Positions 1 to 7,631 of a stretch of 12,459 nucleotides of DNA are shown here, in pieces (position 1 is the stretch's first letter; every line of letters starts with the position of its first letter). The position numbers were made by a program, and so were the translations under genes. The DNA lies in NCBI GenBank assembly GCA_937910655.1, contig CALEMV010000056.1, positions 1 through 12,459 on the forward strand, in the 5' to 3' direction. The notes beneath the pieces were generated by a model, which had not been told where the DNA came from, searched no databases, and saw only the letters and a list, made by a program, of their open reading frames with translations. The DNA comes from an uncultured Solobacterium sp. (GTDB lineage: Bacteria > Bacillota_I > Bacilli_A > Erysipelotrichales > Erysipelotrichaceae).

Positions 1-18
1 ATTTTCTACTTTCAGCAT
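1..18 (-). CDS. livF: Branched-chain amino acid ABC transporter ATP-binding protein LivF, first six codons only
   Basis: Only the start is visible: ATG at 18-16 followed by codons for LKVEN, the usual opening of LivF-type ATPases (MLKVENL...). A GGAGAG ribosome site at 31-26 lies 7 bases before it, inside the last codons of livG, whose TGA stop is at 25-23. Another ATG at 23-21 overlaps the livG stop but meets a stop after three codons. The identity rests mainly on gene order, since livF normally follows livG in livKHMGF operons. LivF would be the second ATPase of the importer, pairing with LivG on the cytoplasmic face. Confidence 0.8.
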
Positions 19-22
19 ATCA

Positions 23-793
23 TCACTCTCCTAAGTATGCCTTTACAACATCTGGGTTTGTACGAATTTCCTCTGGTGTTCCCTCTGCTAGCAACATACC
101 ATAATTCAATACAGAAATCTTCTCACAGATACCCATGACAAGCTTCATATCATGTTCAATTAATAAAATAGCGATATTGAAACGATCACGTACCAGACGA
201 ATTGTTTCCATGAGGTTCTTTGTTTCCTGAGGATTCATACCTGCTGCAGGTTCATCCAACAATAATAGTTTTGGATGTGCACCTAAGGCACGGATGATTT
301 CTAACTCACGCTGCTTACCATATGGTAAATTCTTTGCAAGTTTATCCGCATCCTTTTCCAGATGGAATACTTCTAATAAAGACATAGCCTCTTGATCCAT
401 ATCTTTTTCCTGTTTTAAGGAATTTGGTAGTTTAAACATACCCGAGAATAATCCATAACTTGCTTGTGTATCCAAAGCAGCTAAGACATTTTCTTTCACT
501 GTCATATCTTTAAACAAACGAATATTTTGGAATGTACGTGCAATTCCTAAACGAGTAATCGCATATGGCTTCATCCCATTAATCTTCTTACCTTCGAGCT
601 TTACCGTACCATCCGTTGGTGTATACACACCCGTTAACATATTAAATACAGTTGTTTTACCAGCACCATTTGGGCCAATTAAACCATATAGCTGACCTTC
701 TTCAATCTTCATGGAGAAGTTATTTACAGCACGTAAACCACCAAAGTTAATACCGAGTTCATCAACTTCTAGAATATATTTCTTCTCACTCAT
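23..793 (-). CDS. livG: Branched-chain amino acid ABC transporter ATP-binding protein LivG
   Basis: This 256-residue cytoplasmic ATPase should hydrolyse ATP with LivF to drive amino acid import through LivH/LivM. Visible motifs are Walker A GPNGAGKT (about residues 40-47), Q-loop Q89, the signature-region variant LPYGKQRELEIIRAL (about 156-170) in place of LSGGQ, Walker B LLLLDEP (176-182) and the switch histidine in EHD (about 214). The YGKQR signature and the long insert between Q-loop and signature are typical of LivG rather than LivF. The length is normal. The ATG at 793-791 overlaps the livM stop as ATGA and has AGGAGG at 806-801, 7 bases upstream, so translation is probably coupled to livM. 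Substrate is inferred from family and operon; related importers can carry other amino acids or amides. Confidence 0.95.
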   Translation of the reverse strand: MSEKKYILEVDELGINFGGLRAVNNFSMKIEEGQLYGLIGPNGAGKTTVFNMLTGVYTPTDGTVKLEGKKINGMKPYAITRLGIARTFQNIRLFKDMTVKENVLAALDTQASYGLFSGMFKLPNSLKQEKDMDQEAMSLLEVFHLEKDADKLAKNLPYGKQRELEIIRALGAHPKLLLLDEPAAGMNPQETKNLMETIRLVRDRFNIAILLIEHDMKLVMGICEKISVLNYGMLLAEGTPEEIRTNPDVVKAYLGE

Positions 794-1743
794 GAATGAA
801 CCTCCTTATTCCTTTTGAAACGATGGAAAAACGCCTGCATTTGTGGAGCATGTTTCACTAACATCATCAGAATTAACACAATAGAATATACAAGCATACG
901 ATAGTCACTTACACTACGTAGTACTTCTGGTAATAATGTTAGAACACTTGCGGAAACAATAGAACCAAAGATATTACCCATACCTCCTAATACAACCATT
1001 ACCAAAATCTCAATTGATTTATCTAATGTAAATACGCTCGGTTGTAAGAAGCCCATGTAATGAGCGTATAAAGCACCACCTACACCCGCAAAGAATGCAG
1101 AGTATAGGAATGTAATAATTTTATACTTCTGGGTATTGATACCAGAAGATTCAGCCGCAATCTCATCCTCACGAATCGCAATAATCGAACGACCATGTCG
1201 AGAATGAATTAGCGATAACGACAAGAATACCGTAATCGCAGCTAAAGCAAATGCCCATGTAAATGTAGTATTCTTTGCGATTGCAGAATAACCACCAGCA
1301 CCACCCAATACTTTCAAGTTAATCAGTACATTACGTACAATTTCACCAAAGGCTAATGTAATGATTGCGAGATAGTCTCCACGTAAACGTAGGGTTGGCA
1401 AACAAACAAGAAGACCTAAAATCATCGCAACGATACCACCGATGAGAATCGCAATCGGAAATTCGATAATAGGTAATAAACGCATCGACTTTGTGAATAC
1501 CGCAGAAGCGTAGGCTCCCGCTGCCATAAAAGCCGCATGACCTAGTGCAAGTTCACCAAGGAAACCTGCTGTCATATTTAAAGATACCGTCAAGATTACA
1601 TTGATACAGATTGTAATCAAGATACCTTGCCAATAACTCTTTAATACACCAATACGCATTAACACAACGAGCAAGATATATCCTAGTGCAGTAATGCCAA
1701 ATTCGAGTAGGAGTCTGTTTTTTAAATTGAGTTTCTTCATCAC
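790..1743 (-). CDS. livM: Branched-chain amino acid ABC transporter permease LivM
   Basis: This is one of the two membrane subunits of the importer, forming the pore with LivH. The 317-residue protein has a short basic N-terminus and about ten hydrophobic segments. It shows the family stretches TAGFLGELALGHAAFMAAGA (near residue 58) and EDEIAAESSGIN (near residue 192), the latter in the cytoplasmic loop that contacts the ATPase. A basic tail (HRFKRNKE) closes it. The start is ambiguous: GTG at 1743 directly follows the livH TAA with AGGAG at 1757-1753, 9 bases away, while ATG one codon later (1740) has GAAGG at 1753-1749, 8 bases away. The effect is one residue. It sits in the operon with no gap after livH and a 4-base ATGA overlap into livG. 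Confidence 0.94.
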   Translation of the reverse strand: MMKKLNLKNRLLLEFGITALGYILLVVLMRIGVLKSYWQGILITICINVILTVSLNMTAGFLGELALGHAAFMAAGAYASAVFTKSMRLLPIIEFPIAILIGGIVAMILGLLVCLPTLRLRGDYLAIITLAFGEIVRNVLINLKVLGGAGGYSAIAKNTTFTWAFALAAITVFLSLSLIHSRHGRSIIAIREDEIAAESSGINTQKYKIITFLYSAFFAGVGGALYAHYMGFLQPSVFTLDKSIEILVMVVLGGMGNIFGSIVSASVLTLLPEVLRSVSDYRMLVYSIVLILMMLVKHAPQMQAFFHRFKRNKEVHS

Positions 1744-2619
1744 TTACACCTTCTCCTTTACATTCTTTCCTAGAATACCTGCCGGTTTAAATACCAACAT
1801 CAAAATCAAAATTGCAAATACAATCGTATCTGTTAACTGAGAGGAAATATATGCCTTAGTCATCGCTTCCACCATACCAAGGATAAACGCACCAATTACC
1901 GCACCTGGAATCGAACCAATTCCACCAAGTACCGCCGCAATAAACGCCTTAATACCAGGTAAAGAACCTAGGGTTGGATTAATCATTGGATAACAATTTG
2001 CATAAAGAATACCCGCAATTGCCGCAAGCGCACAGCCAATCGCAAACGTTAAGCTAATTGTAGTATCAACGTTAATTCCCATTAGCTTGGCAGCACCTTC
2101 ATCCTCTGATACAGCACGCATCGCCTTACCCATCGTTGTCTTATTTACAAATAACGTCAATAAGATCATCAGCAGTACAGACACACTAAATGTAATATAA
2201 TAGTTTGCCTGAATTGAAATACCACCAAGATTTAACGCTGGTAACGTAATAAACGCGTGATATGGCTGTGGATTTGCGCCAAAAATTAATTGGAATGCAT
2301 TTTGTAGGAGGTAACTAATACCAATCGCAGTAATCAATAATGAAATACGACTTGCATTACGTAAGGGCTTATACGCAACCTTCTCCATCACGACGCCTAA
2401 AACAGCACATACGACGATAGAGATAATGACCGCAAGCCACCATGGTAACCCAAACTTCATACTGATAAAACTAATATACGCACCGACCATGATGACGTCA
2501 CCATGCGCAAAGTTAATTAACTTTGCAATACCATATACCATCGTATAGCCTAGCGCAATCAGTGCATAAATTGAGCCGATGTTTAATCCATTGATAAATT
2601 GCATAAAAAACTGATTCAT
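1744..2619 (-). CDS. livH: Branched-chain amino acid ABC transporter permease LivH
   Basis: This is the second membrane subunit of the importer. The 291-residue, strongly hydrophobic protein opens with the characteristic LivH run NGLNIGSIYALIALGYTMVY followed by INFAHGDVIMVGAY, and carries the ATPase-contact motif EDEGAAKLMGI near residue 172. Length matches the family (about 290). The start ATG at 2619-2617 has AGGAGG at 2632-2627, 7 bases upstream. It is the first gene after the livK-livH hairpin and abuts livM directly. Substrate assignment is by family and neighbours. Confidence 0.95.
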   Translation of the reverse strand: MNQFFMQFINGLNIGSIYALIALGYTMVYGIAKLINFAHGDVIMVGAYISFISMKFGLPWWLAVIISIVVCAVLGVVMEKVAYKPLRNASRISLLITAIGISYLLQNAFQLIFGANPQPYHAFITLPALNLGGISIQANYYITFSVSVLLMILLTLFVNKTTMGKAMRAVSEDEGAAKLMGINVDTTISLTFAIGCALAAIAGILYANCYPMINPTLGSLPGIKAFIAAVLGGIGSIPGAVIGAFILGMVEAMTKAYISSQLTDTIVFAILILMLVFKPAGILGKNVKEKV

Positions 2620-2648
2620 GCATGTTCCTCCTTACCACAAATAACGAA

Positions 2649-2670
2649 ATAGGGAGTATTGCCTCCCTAT
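2649..2670 (-). terminator. Perfect hairpin between livK and livH, probable partial terminator or mRNA stabiliser
   Basis: ATAGGGAG pairs perfectly with CTCCCTAT (8 bp) around a 6-base loop, 10 bases after the livK stop. The following minus-strand sequence (TTCGTTATTT) is only weakly U-rich, so full termination is doubtful. Such hairpins after a binding-protein gene commonly protect the upstream message or attenuate read-through, which would give more LivK than membrane subunits. That function is inference. Confidence 0.6.
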
Positions 2671-2679
2671 CTCAAAGTA

Positions 2680-3855
2680 CTACTTCTTATAAGTTGTATA
2701 TTGACCGTTCTTAATTTGAACGAATACTGGTTCCTTGATTGGATCACCATTACTATCAAAGGAGATGCTTCCTAAGATTCCCTTGTAGTCTGTAGATGCA
2801 ATACCCTTTACAATATCGCTAGCCTTAAGAGAACCAGCCTTTTCGATTGTCTGTAACAACAACATTGTTGAGTCATATGCATTGATACCGAATGAGTTAA
2901 TATCTGTACCGAACTTTTCCTTGTACTTCTTCATAATATCCTGAACACTCTCCATATCTGGTGAGTATTGGTTGATGAAGATAACACCTTCAATTGCGGA
3001 AGCATCGTTACCAGCTACACTAGTAGCTCCATCCCAACCATCAGCACCAACAATCTGTGCCTTAATGCCAAGATTTCTTGCCTGCTTTGCAATCTGTACA
3101 TCCTTTTCATAATAGTTTGGAACAAATAATACATCAACATCTTCAGCCGCAATCTTTGTTAACTGAGAACTGAAGTCCTGATCAGAAGTAGAGAACGCTT
3201 CAGAAAGAACAACCTTTCCACCTTTACTTTCGAATTCAGCCTTGAAAGCTTCCGCTACACCAGTTGAGTAATCATCATCACTGTTATAAATCATAGCAGC
3301 CTTCTTTAAACCTAATGTTTCATATGTAAAGTCAGCTACCTGCTTTGCCTGCTGTGGGTCTGTATAGCATGCACGGAATACATTTGCGCCACCTTCATCA
3401 GTAATATTTGCAGCAGTACCACTAGGTGTAATCATTGGAATGCCAGTATCCTTACTCTGTACAGCAATCGCATAAGATTCACCTGAAACTGTACCACCGA
3501 TAATACCTGCAACCTTTGTATCTGTAACAAACTTATTATAGATATTGATTGCCTGTGTTTGATCGCCTTGAGAATCCTGTACATCTACCTTAATGTTTGT
3601 ACCATTTGCAGCGTTGTAATCTTCTACTGCAAGTTTCACTGCATTTGTAACAGCTAAACCATATACTGCATAATCACCTGTCGTTGGCCCTAATGTACCA
3701 ATTGTATATGACTTCAAATCTCCAGCCGCAACATAATCAGAAGTTGTTTCTGTTGCTGTAGAATTAGTAGATCCTTCGGACGCTTCACAAGCTGCTAGTG
3801 ATACAGCCATCAGTGCCGCAAATCCACCTTTGATTAATTTATTGAAATTCATCAT
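2680..3855 (-). CDS. livK: Branched-chain amino acid ABC transporter substrate-binding lipoprotein LivK
   Basis: This is the extracellular binding protein that should capture leucine, isoleucine, valine or a related amino acid and deliver it to LivHM. It has a lipoprotein signal peptide: positive NKLIKGG, a hydrophobic core, then lipobox LAAC with the acylated cysteine about 23 residues in. A Ser/Thr-rich linker and a type I periplasmic-binding fold follow (YTIGTLGPTTGDYAVYG near the N-terminus; IIGGTVSGES and MITPSGTA in the first lobe). The length of about 391 residues is normal. Starts are clustered: GTG at 3861, ATG at 3855 and ATG at 3852. The only ribosome-like site, GAGGG at 3865-3861, is 5 bases from ATG 3855 and 8 from ATG 3852, so one of the ATGs is favoured. 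It is the first gene of livKHMGF and has its own promoter just upstream. Exact ligand cannot be read from sequence. Confidence 0.95.
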   Translation of the reverse strand: MMNFNKLIKGGFAALMAVSLAACEASEGSTNSTATETTSDYVAAGDLKSYTIGTLGPTTGDYAVYGLAVTNAVKLAVEDYNAANGTNIKVDVQDSQGDQTQAINIYNKFVTDTKVAGIIGGTVSGESYAIAVQSKDTGIPMITPSGTAANITDEGGANVFRACYTDPQQAKQVADFTYETLGLKKAAMIYNSDDDYSTGVAEAFKAEFESKGGKVVLSEAFSTSDQDFSSQLTKIAAEDVDVLFVPNYYEKDVQIAKQARNLGIKAQIVGADGWDGATSVAGNDASAIEGVIFINQYSPDMESVQDIMKKYKEKFGTDINSFGINAYDSTMLLLQTIEKAGSLKASDIVKGIASTDYKGILGSISFDSNGDPIKEPVFVQIKNGQYTTYKK

Positions 3856-3895
3856 TTCCACCCTCGTTTTCTAATCTCTTATTTAAGATGTTCTT

Positions 3896-3924
3896 ATTAT
3901 ATTGATGTCAAAATCATAAATCAA
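3896..3924 (-). promoter_or_regulatory. Promoter of the liv operon
   Basis: On the minus strand, TTGATT (3924-3919) and a perfect TATAAT (3901-3896) are separated by 17 bases, a near-consensus sigma-A promoter. Transcription would start near 3889, giving a leader of about 35 bases before livK, too short for a T-box or a large riboswitch. Confidence 0.8.
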
Positions 3925-3943
3925 CTATTATAAACAAATTTTT

Positions 3944-3986
3944 ACACATTTCTTTCACATTTGATGTAAATTTCTTTCAGAAATAC
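3944..3986. repeat. Roughly 11-bp-phased AT-rich repeats upstream of the liv promoter
   Basis: Reading the plus strand from 3944, consecutive 11-base units run acacatttctt, tcacatttgat, gtaaatttctt, tcagaaatac. ATTTCTTTCA occurs exactly at 3948-3957 and 3970-3979, 22 bases apart, and TTTACA (3941-3946) is inverted as TGTAAA (3965-3970). The array lies about 20-60 bases upstream of the liv -35 box. It could be a regulator-binding array or bent DNA; it also lies upstream of the divergent DUF5131 remnant. Confidence 0.4.
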
Positions 3987-4051
3987 AGATTATTTTTTCA
4001 ATGTATAAAATTTACTCAAATTCACAAACTAATTATTTGTGTTCACCTAAC

Positions 4052-4069
4052 ACAATACATACAATACAT
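4052..4069 (+). repeat. 9-bp tandem duplication in the leader of the DUF5131 remnant
   Basis: ACAATACAT is repeated exactly twice in tandem, just before the AGGAGG ribosome site at 4073-4078. A 6-bp inverted repeat, CACAAA/TTTGTG, lies at 4023-4041. No function is evident; replication slippage can make such duplications. Confidence 0.5.
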
Positions 4070-4086
4070 ACCAGGAGGATAACACA

Positions 4087-4645
4087 ATGCATGACACATG
4101 GAACCCTTGGCATGGATGTAAGAAGATTAGCGAAGGATGCGCAAACTGCTATATGTATTTTCTCGACCAAATACGCGCTCAAGATGGCTCACTCATCCAC
4201 TTAACAAATAGTATAAAAAAACCCTTAGCGAAAAATCGCAAGGGTGAATATAAGATCAAAAGCGGTGAACTCATACGTGTATGTATGACCTCAGATTTCT
4301 TCCTAGAAGAAGCAGACGCTTGGCGCACACAAGCTTGGGATATCATGCGCATCCGCAGTGATGTAAAATTCTTCCTACTAACCAAACGTCCAGAACGTAT
4401 ACTTTCCTGTTTACCATCTGATTGGGGAGATGGATGGGAAAACATATCAAATCCCATCCAAAACCATTCAATCTAAACAAGCCTTCCGCTCCGGTTTACA
4501 ACACCAAGGAAGAAAACACAAATATATACTCGTCGACCAATTTAATAACTACATTCCAGAAGAGCAAAGATACCAACGACAATTTGATATCGACTGTACA
4601 GAATGCGGTTCTAAACTAATATGCAATGGAATTGAACTAGGATAA
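4087..4645 (+). pseudogene. DUF5131 (phage Gp37/Gp68-like) family gene with internal deletion and frameshift
   Basis: The first reading frame (4087-4476) begins MHDTWNPWHGCKKISEG, with a Cys cluster (C-x7-C-x2-C), and includes the family-like stretches RVCMTSDFFLEEAD and FFLLTKRPERIL. It matches the N-terminal part of DUF5131 proteins, which are usually around 230-290 residues. After DWGDGWEN it runs off family sequence and stops. A second frame from about 4433 (DGKTYQIPSKTIQSKQAFRS..., ending TECGSKLICNG) matches the C-terminal part, so the middle (very roughly 100 residues) is missing and the frame has shifted. The usual Cys-rich end after CNG is also absent, replaced by IELG and a stop. 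An ideal AGGAGG lies 8 bases before the ATG, so decay looks recent. The family's biochemical function is not established. A short N-terminal peptide may still be made. Family assignment is from recognition, without a search. Confidence 0.8.
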
Positions 4646-6160
4646 TGTACGAATTCTACTCAAAAGTAGAAATAGAATCACACTTACAATGAATAGAATA
4701 CCCGCTACCAGATACATTGTGAAATAAAGATTTATGACTAAACAAGTTGAAAGTAGTATCGGTAATCCAACCATAAATAAACCAGTCAACATCGTTAAGC
4801 CAACCTGCAAATTTTGCTTAATTGGAACAATTTCATTGTCCCAACTATAATTCGCGAATCGATAGTCTAGCGCAAATCCCAAGATTGCAGTAAAGAAAGA
4901 ATATACTAATGGAATAAGTAACACCGCAATCATCTGTTCGACTGATAGCGAAAATCGTAAGAATACTGCGATGATTGCGCAAACATATCCTATTAGATGT
5001 AAAGATAATGTTACCGATATCTTACTAAATATAATATCTTTCATCTTGATTGGAGCAGTTTGAATAATCCATAAATTCTTCCCTTCTAATGATAAGGAAG
5101 AAGCTGAAGGGAATGTGAATGCCAGCATCCCTGCAATCACAAGCGGAATATAATCCACCACATTTGCAGGTATTTGCGACACTTTCAACATGGAAAACAG
5201 CATTGTTGGTGGCACAAACACCAACAACACACTCCCTATTACTAACATAATGACACCAAACCCCTGATTAATTAATGCTAAATACGAACCAAAGAAACGT
5301 TTCAATTCTTTTTGATATAACGCATGGAATACTGAATGATGCTTAAAAGTTGCATCATGGTATATAACTCTACGTTTTGTGGAAAGCTTATGCAAAACTT
5401 CATATTTCCATGTAAGCATATAGAAGATTACTACAGAAATGACGATTGATATGCATGCATATAATAGGTTTGACTTTAAAAATATCAAGGATAGTGGGTA
5501 TATCTGTATCATTTGTAATCCTGTCATAGTAGATAAACCGCCGACACTTTGAAGCAGAAAGATTCCTACCATCAAACCAATAAACAATAAAACAGATAAT
5601 AGTACTTTTAATACTGTTGTATGTTTAGCAAAAGATGCTACATAAAGAATGCCCACACTAAAGATGATTGCAATTCCTATCGGTATTACCGGAACAAACA
5701 CAAGAGAGAGAATACCGAATGCAAGCTGTAAGTATGCATGTGTAATAAGTACATGCACCACCATACCTGGTAACATCATTCCACAGGCAAAACAATACGC
5801 AAAGATATAAACAATCAATAGTTTACTTGCGATAATATCTCTTTTAGAAACTGGCAGTGACTGCAACATGTCATAATCATTGCCCTCGAACAATAATGCA
5901 TTCAACGTAAACAATAATAATGTTATTAAAGCGACACTCGTTAGCGACAACAAGCTTGCATACACATATTCCACAAGTCCTGCATGTATCAAGTTCATTG
6001 TTGTTGTGACAGAAAATGCCCCAATATTTATTGCCATATAGACAATAACAACAACGAACAATACAGCTATATTACGTTTTTGTTTATTGTTTCCGCAAAA
6101 ATCATTTATGGGTAGTGTATTTAAGAGTTTTGCTTTTGATAAATGAATGATTTGATTCAT
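4637..6160 (-). CDS. ABC-2-type transporter permease, probable exporter subunit
   Basis: This 507-residue membrane protein has about 12 hydrophobic segments and would form the channel for the ATPase encoded just upstream. Two halves look related: EGNDYDMLQSLPVSKRDII (92-110) and EGKNLWIIQTAPIKMKDII (359-377) share EG-x5-Q-x2-P-x4-DII-x-SK. The LPVSKRDI-type loop is typical of ABC-2 permeases that are duplicated in one chain. The ATG at 6160-6158 overlaps the ATPase stop as TAATG, with GGAGGTG 8 bases upstream, indicating coupled translation. Its stop overlaps the end of the convergent DUF5131 remnant by 9 bases, and no terminator is visible between them. Substrate is unknown; lipids, peptides and antibiotics are all possible for this family. 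Confidence 0.88.
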   Translation of the reverse strand: MNQIIHLSKAKLLNTLPINDFCGNNKQKRNIAVLFVVVIVYMAINIGAFSVTTTMNLIHAGLVEYVYASLLSLTSVALITLLLFTLNALLFEGNDYDMLQSLPVSKRDIIASKLLIVYIFAYCFACGMMLPGMVVHVLITHAYLQLAFGILSLVFVPVIPIGIAIIFSVGILYVASFAKHTTVLKVLLSVLLFIGLMVGIFLLQSVGGLSTMTGLQMIQIYPLSLIFLKSNLLYACISIVISVVIFYMLTWKYEVLHKLSTKRRVIYHDATFKHHSVFHALYQKELKRFFGSYLALINQGFGVIMLVIGSVLLVFVPPTMLFSMLKVSQIPANVVDYIPLVIAGMLAFTFPSASSLSLEGKNLWIIQTAPIKMKDIIFSKISVTLSLHLIGYVCAIIAVFLRFSLSVEQMIAVLLIPLVYSFFTAILGFALDYRFANYSWDNEIVPIKQNLQVGLTMLTGLFMVGLPILLSTCLVINLYFTMYLVAGILFIVSVILFLLLSRIRTLS

Positions 6161-6864
6161 TATGCATCCACCTCCATAAAGAACTCTTCTAATGACTTTG
6201 TTCCCTTTACGGTATCCGTATTACCACATGTAACAAGTTTTCCTTTATGGATAATAGCAATTTTATTACAGAGTTTCTCTGCCACATCTAAAACATGAGT
6301 TGAGAAGAAAATTGTACATCCTTTCTGCGTCATTTCTTTCATAATATTCTTGAGTTCAAATGTAGCTTTTGGATCCAACCCTACAAATGGTTCATCTAAG
6401 ATCAATATCTTCGGTTCATGTATAAGAGCCGCAATAATTGCAGTACGCTGTTTCATCCCATGTGAATATGAAGAAATCATATTTCCCAGGGAATCTGTCA
6501 TTTCGAAAAGATTCCCATATGTTTGTATGCGATTTTTTCTATCTTCAGAAGACACATGATACAAATCAGCGATAAAGTTAATGAATTGATACCCCGTTAA
6601 ATGCTCATATAAATCAGGATTATCTGGTATATATGCCACTTGTTGTTTACATAAGATTGGCTCACTTTGAATAGAATGACCATTTATTAAAATATCACCT
6701 TCATCAAAGCCATGAATACCAACGATTGCTTTTATGGTAGAAGTTTTCCCTGCACCATTAGCCCCAATAAAACCATAGATATCTCCATCAGAAACAGACA
6801 AAGATAAGTGCTCTACAGCAACTTTCCCATCATACTTCTTCGTTAAATTTTTAATTTCAATCAT
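6160..6864 (-). CDS. ABC transporter ATP-binding protein, export type
   Basis: This 234-residue cytoplasmic ATPase should energise the adjacent permease. It shows Walker A GANGAGKT (34-41), a signature-region variant YSHGMKQR (133-140), Walker B ILILDEP (153-159), the D-loop GLDP (162-165) and the switch His in STH (190). The SHGMKQR signature and short length are typical of ATPases paired with ABC-2 permeases (CcmA/BcrA/EcsA-like group). The start at 6864 overlaps the MerR-type gene's stop as ATGA, with GGGAGG 7 bases upstream. It is the middle gene of a regulator-ATPase-permease operon. Whether it confers resistance or handles lipids or proteins cannot be told. Confidence 0.93.
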   Translation of the reverse strand: MIEIKNLTKKYDGKVAVEHLSLSVSDGDIYGFIGANGAGKTSTIKAIVGIHGFDEGDILINGHSIQSEPILCKQQVAYIPDNPDLYEHLTGYQFINFIADLYHVSSEDRKNRIQTYGNLFEMTDSLGNMISSYSHGMKQRTAIIAALIHEPKILILDEPFVGLDPKATFELKNIMKEMTQKGCTIFFSTHVLDVAEKLCNKIAIIHKGKLVTCGNTDTVKGTKSLEEFFMEVDA

Positions 6865-7613
6865 AAGTCTTCCTCCCGTAAGGTTTCTACACAGAACCCT
6901 TTTTTATTACAACATGGACAAGTCAACCTTCTAGTATGAAACGTGTGTCTCGCCCAAAAAACCTCTTTTCCATTTGGCCTAAAAACGGTATGACATTCAG
7001 GACAGATATAGGCAACAATATGCATATATTTTTTGAATAAAATTGATCCAAAAATAATTATCAATACCTCAACAACAAGATATATCCACCACTTTCCACT
7101 AAATAGCGAATACACAAAAGATACACCTTGTATGATTCCAACTATAATTCCAATAATGAAAAGCTGTATCCGGTAATGTTTTAATCGTTCTTTCCGTTTC
7201 AAAATATACGCAATATTTGGCATTGAGGCTGGTGTTATCACTGGTATTGCATTTAATTGTTCACGAAATGATTTTGCATCTTGAAGTTTTATTTTTTGTT
7301 CTTCAACTTCTTTCTCTATCGCAAATATACGTTCATCAATTAAAGCCTTTATTATATTCTCACCATTGTCTTGCTGATAAATACTGGCAATATCATCAAT
7401 GGATAATCCTAGAGAGCGCAAATAAATTAATAATCTTAATTTTTCTACATCCTCGGAAGTATACATACGTCTACCACCTTCACTTAGTTCAGTAGGAATT
7501 AGTAGTCCTCGTTGATCATAATATTGAACAGTACGAACAGTAATACCGCATAATTTCGCAATCTCACCTGTCGAATACATTTTTTGTTTATTTCTTTCGA
7601 TAGTATCACGCAT
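6861..7613 (-). CDS. MerR-family regulator with two membrane segments and a C-terminal zinc ribbon
   Basis: Numbering is from ATG at 7613. Residues about 13-80 form a MerR-type winged helix (YSTGEIAKLCGITVRTVQYY, then GRRMY and LRSLGLSIDDI). Residues about 95-120 are a charged, probably coiled-coil dimerisation helix. Two hydrophobic segments follow (about 150-171 and 174-193), then a zinc ribbon with C204-x2-C207 and C232-x2-C235. The usual MerR effector domain is replaced by a membrane hairpin. An in-frame GTG at 7646 would add 11 residues, but GAGG at 7625-7622 is 8 bases before ATG 7613, so the shorter form (250 residues) is preferred. It heads the operon with the ABC exporter and overlaps it by ATGA, so it most likely controls that exporter, perhaps sensing membrane-active compounds or metal. 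That role is inference. Confidence 0.88.
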   Translation of the reverse strand: MRDTIERNKQKMYSTGEIAKLCGITVRTVQYYDQRGLLIPTELSEGGRRMYTSEDVEKLRLLIYLRSLGLSIDDIASIYQQDNGENIIKALIDERIFAIEKEVEEQKIKLQDAKSFREQLNAIPVITPASMPNIAYILKRKERLKHYRIQLFIIGIIVGIIQGVSFVYSLFSGKWWIYLVVEVLIIIFGSILFKKYMHIVAYICPECHTVFRPNGKEVFWARHTFHTRRLTCPCCNKKGFCVETLREEDL

Positions 7614-7631
7614 ATCTCTCACCTCATAATA

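Noticed and set aside
3862..3900. T-box or amino-acid riboswitch in the livK leader
   Set aside because: The predicted leader is about 35 bases, with no T-box sequence and no terminator hairpin.
3905..3915. Minus-strand TTGACA close to the liv TATAAT
   Set aside because: It lies only 5 bases before the TATAAT, so it cannot be its -35 box. TTGATT at 3924-3919 gives the correct 17-base spacing; TTGACA would need a poor -10 further downstream.
3998..4041. Promoter for the plus-strand DUF5131 remnant
   Set aside because: TATAAA at 4004-4009 has no usable -35 box, and other pairs (for example TTTACT/TATTTG) are weak. I could not choose one with support.
4179..4457. Minus-strand open frame across the DUF5131 remnant
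   Set aside because: No ribosome site or recognisable domain; it is antisense to clear family sequence on the plus strand.
7217..7495. Plus-strand open frame of 92 codons opposite the MerR-type gene
   Set aside because: It lies wholly antisense to a gene with clear domains, has low-complexity His/Leu-rich content and no ribosome site.
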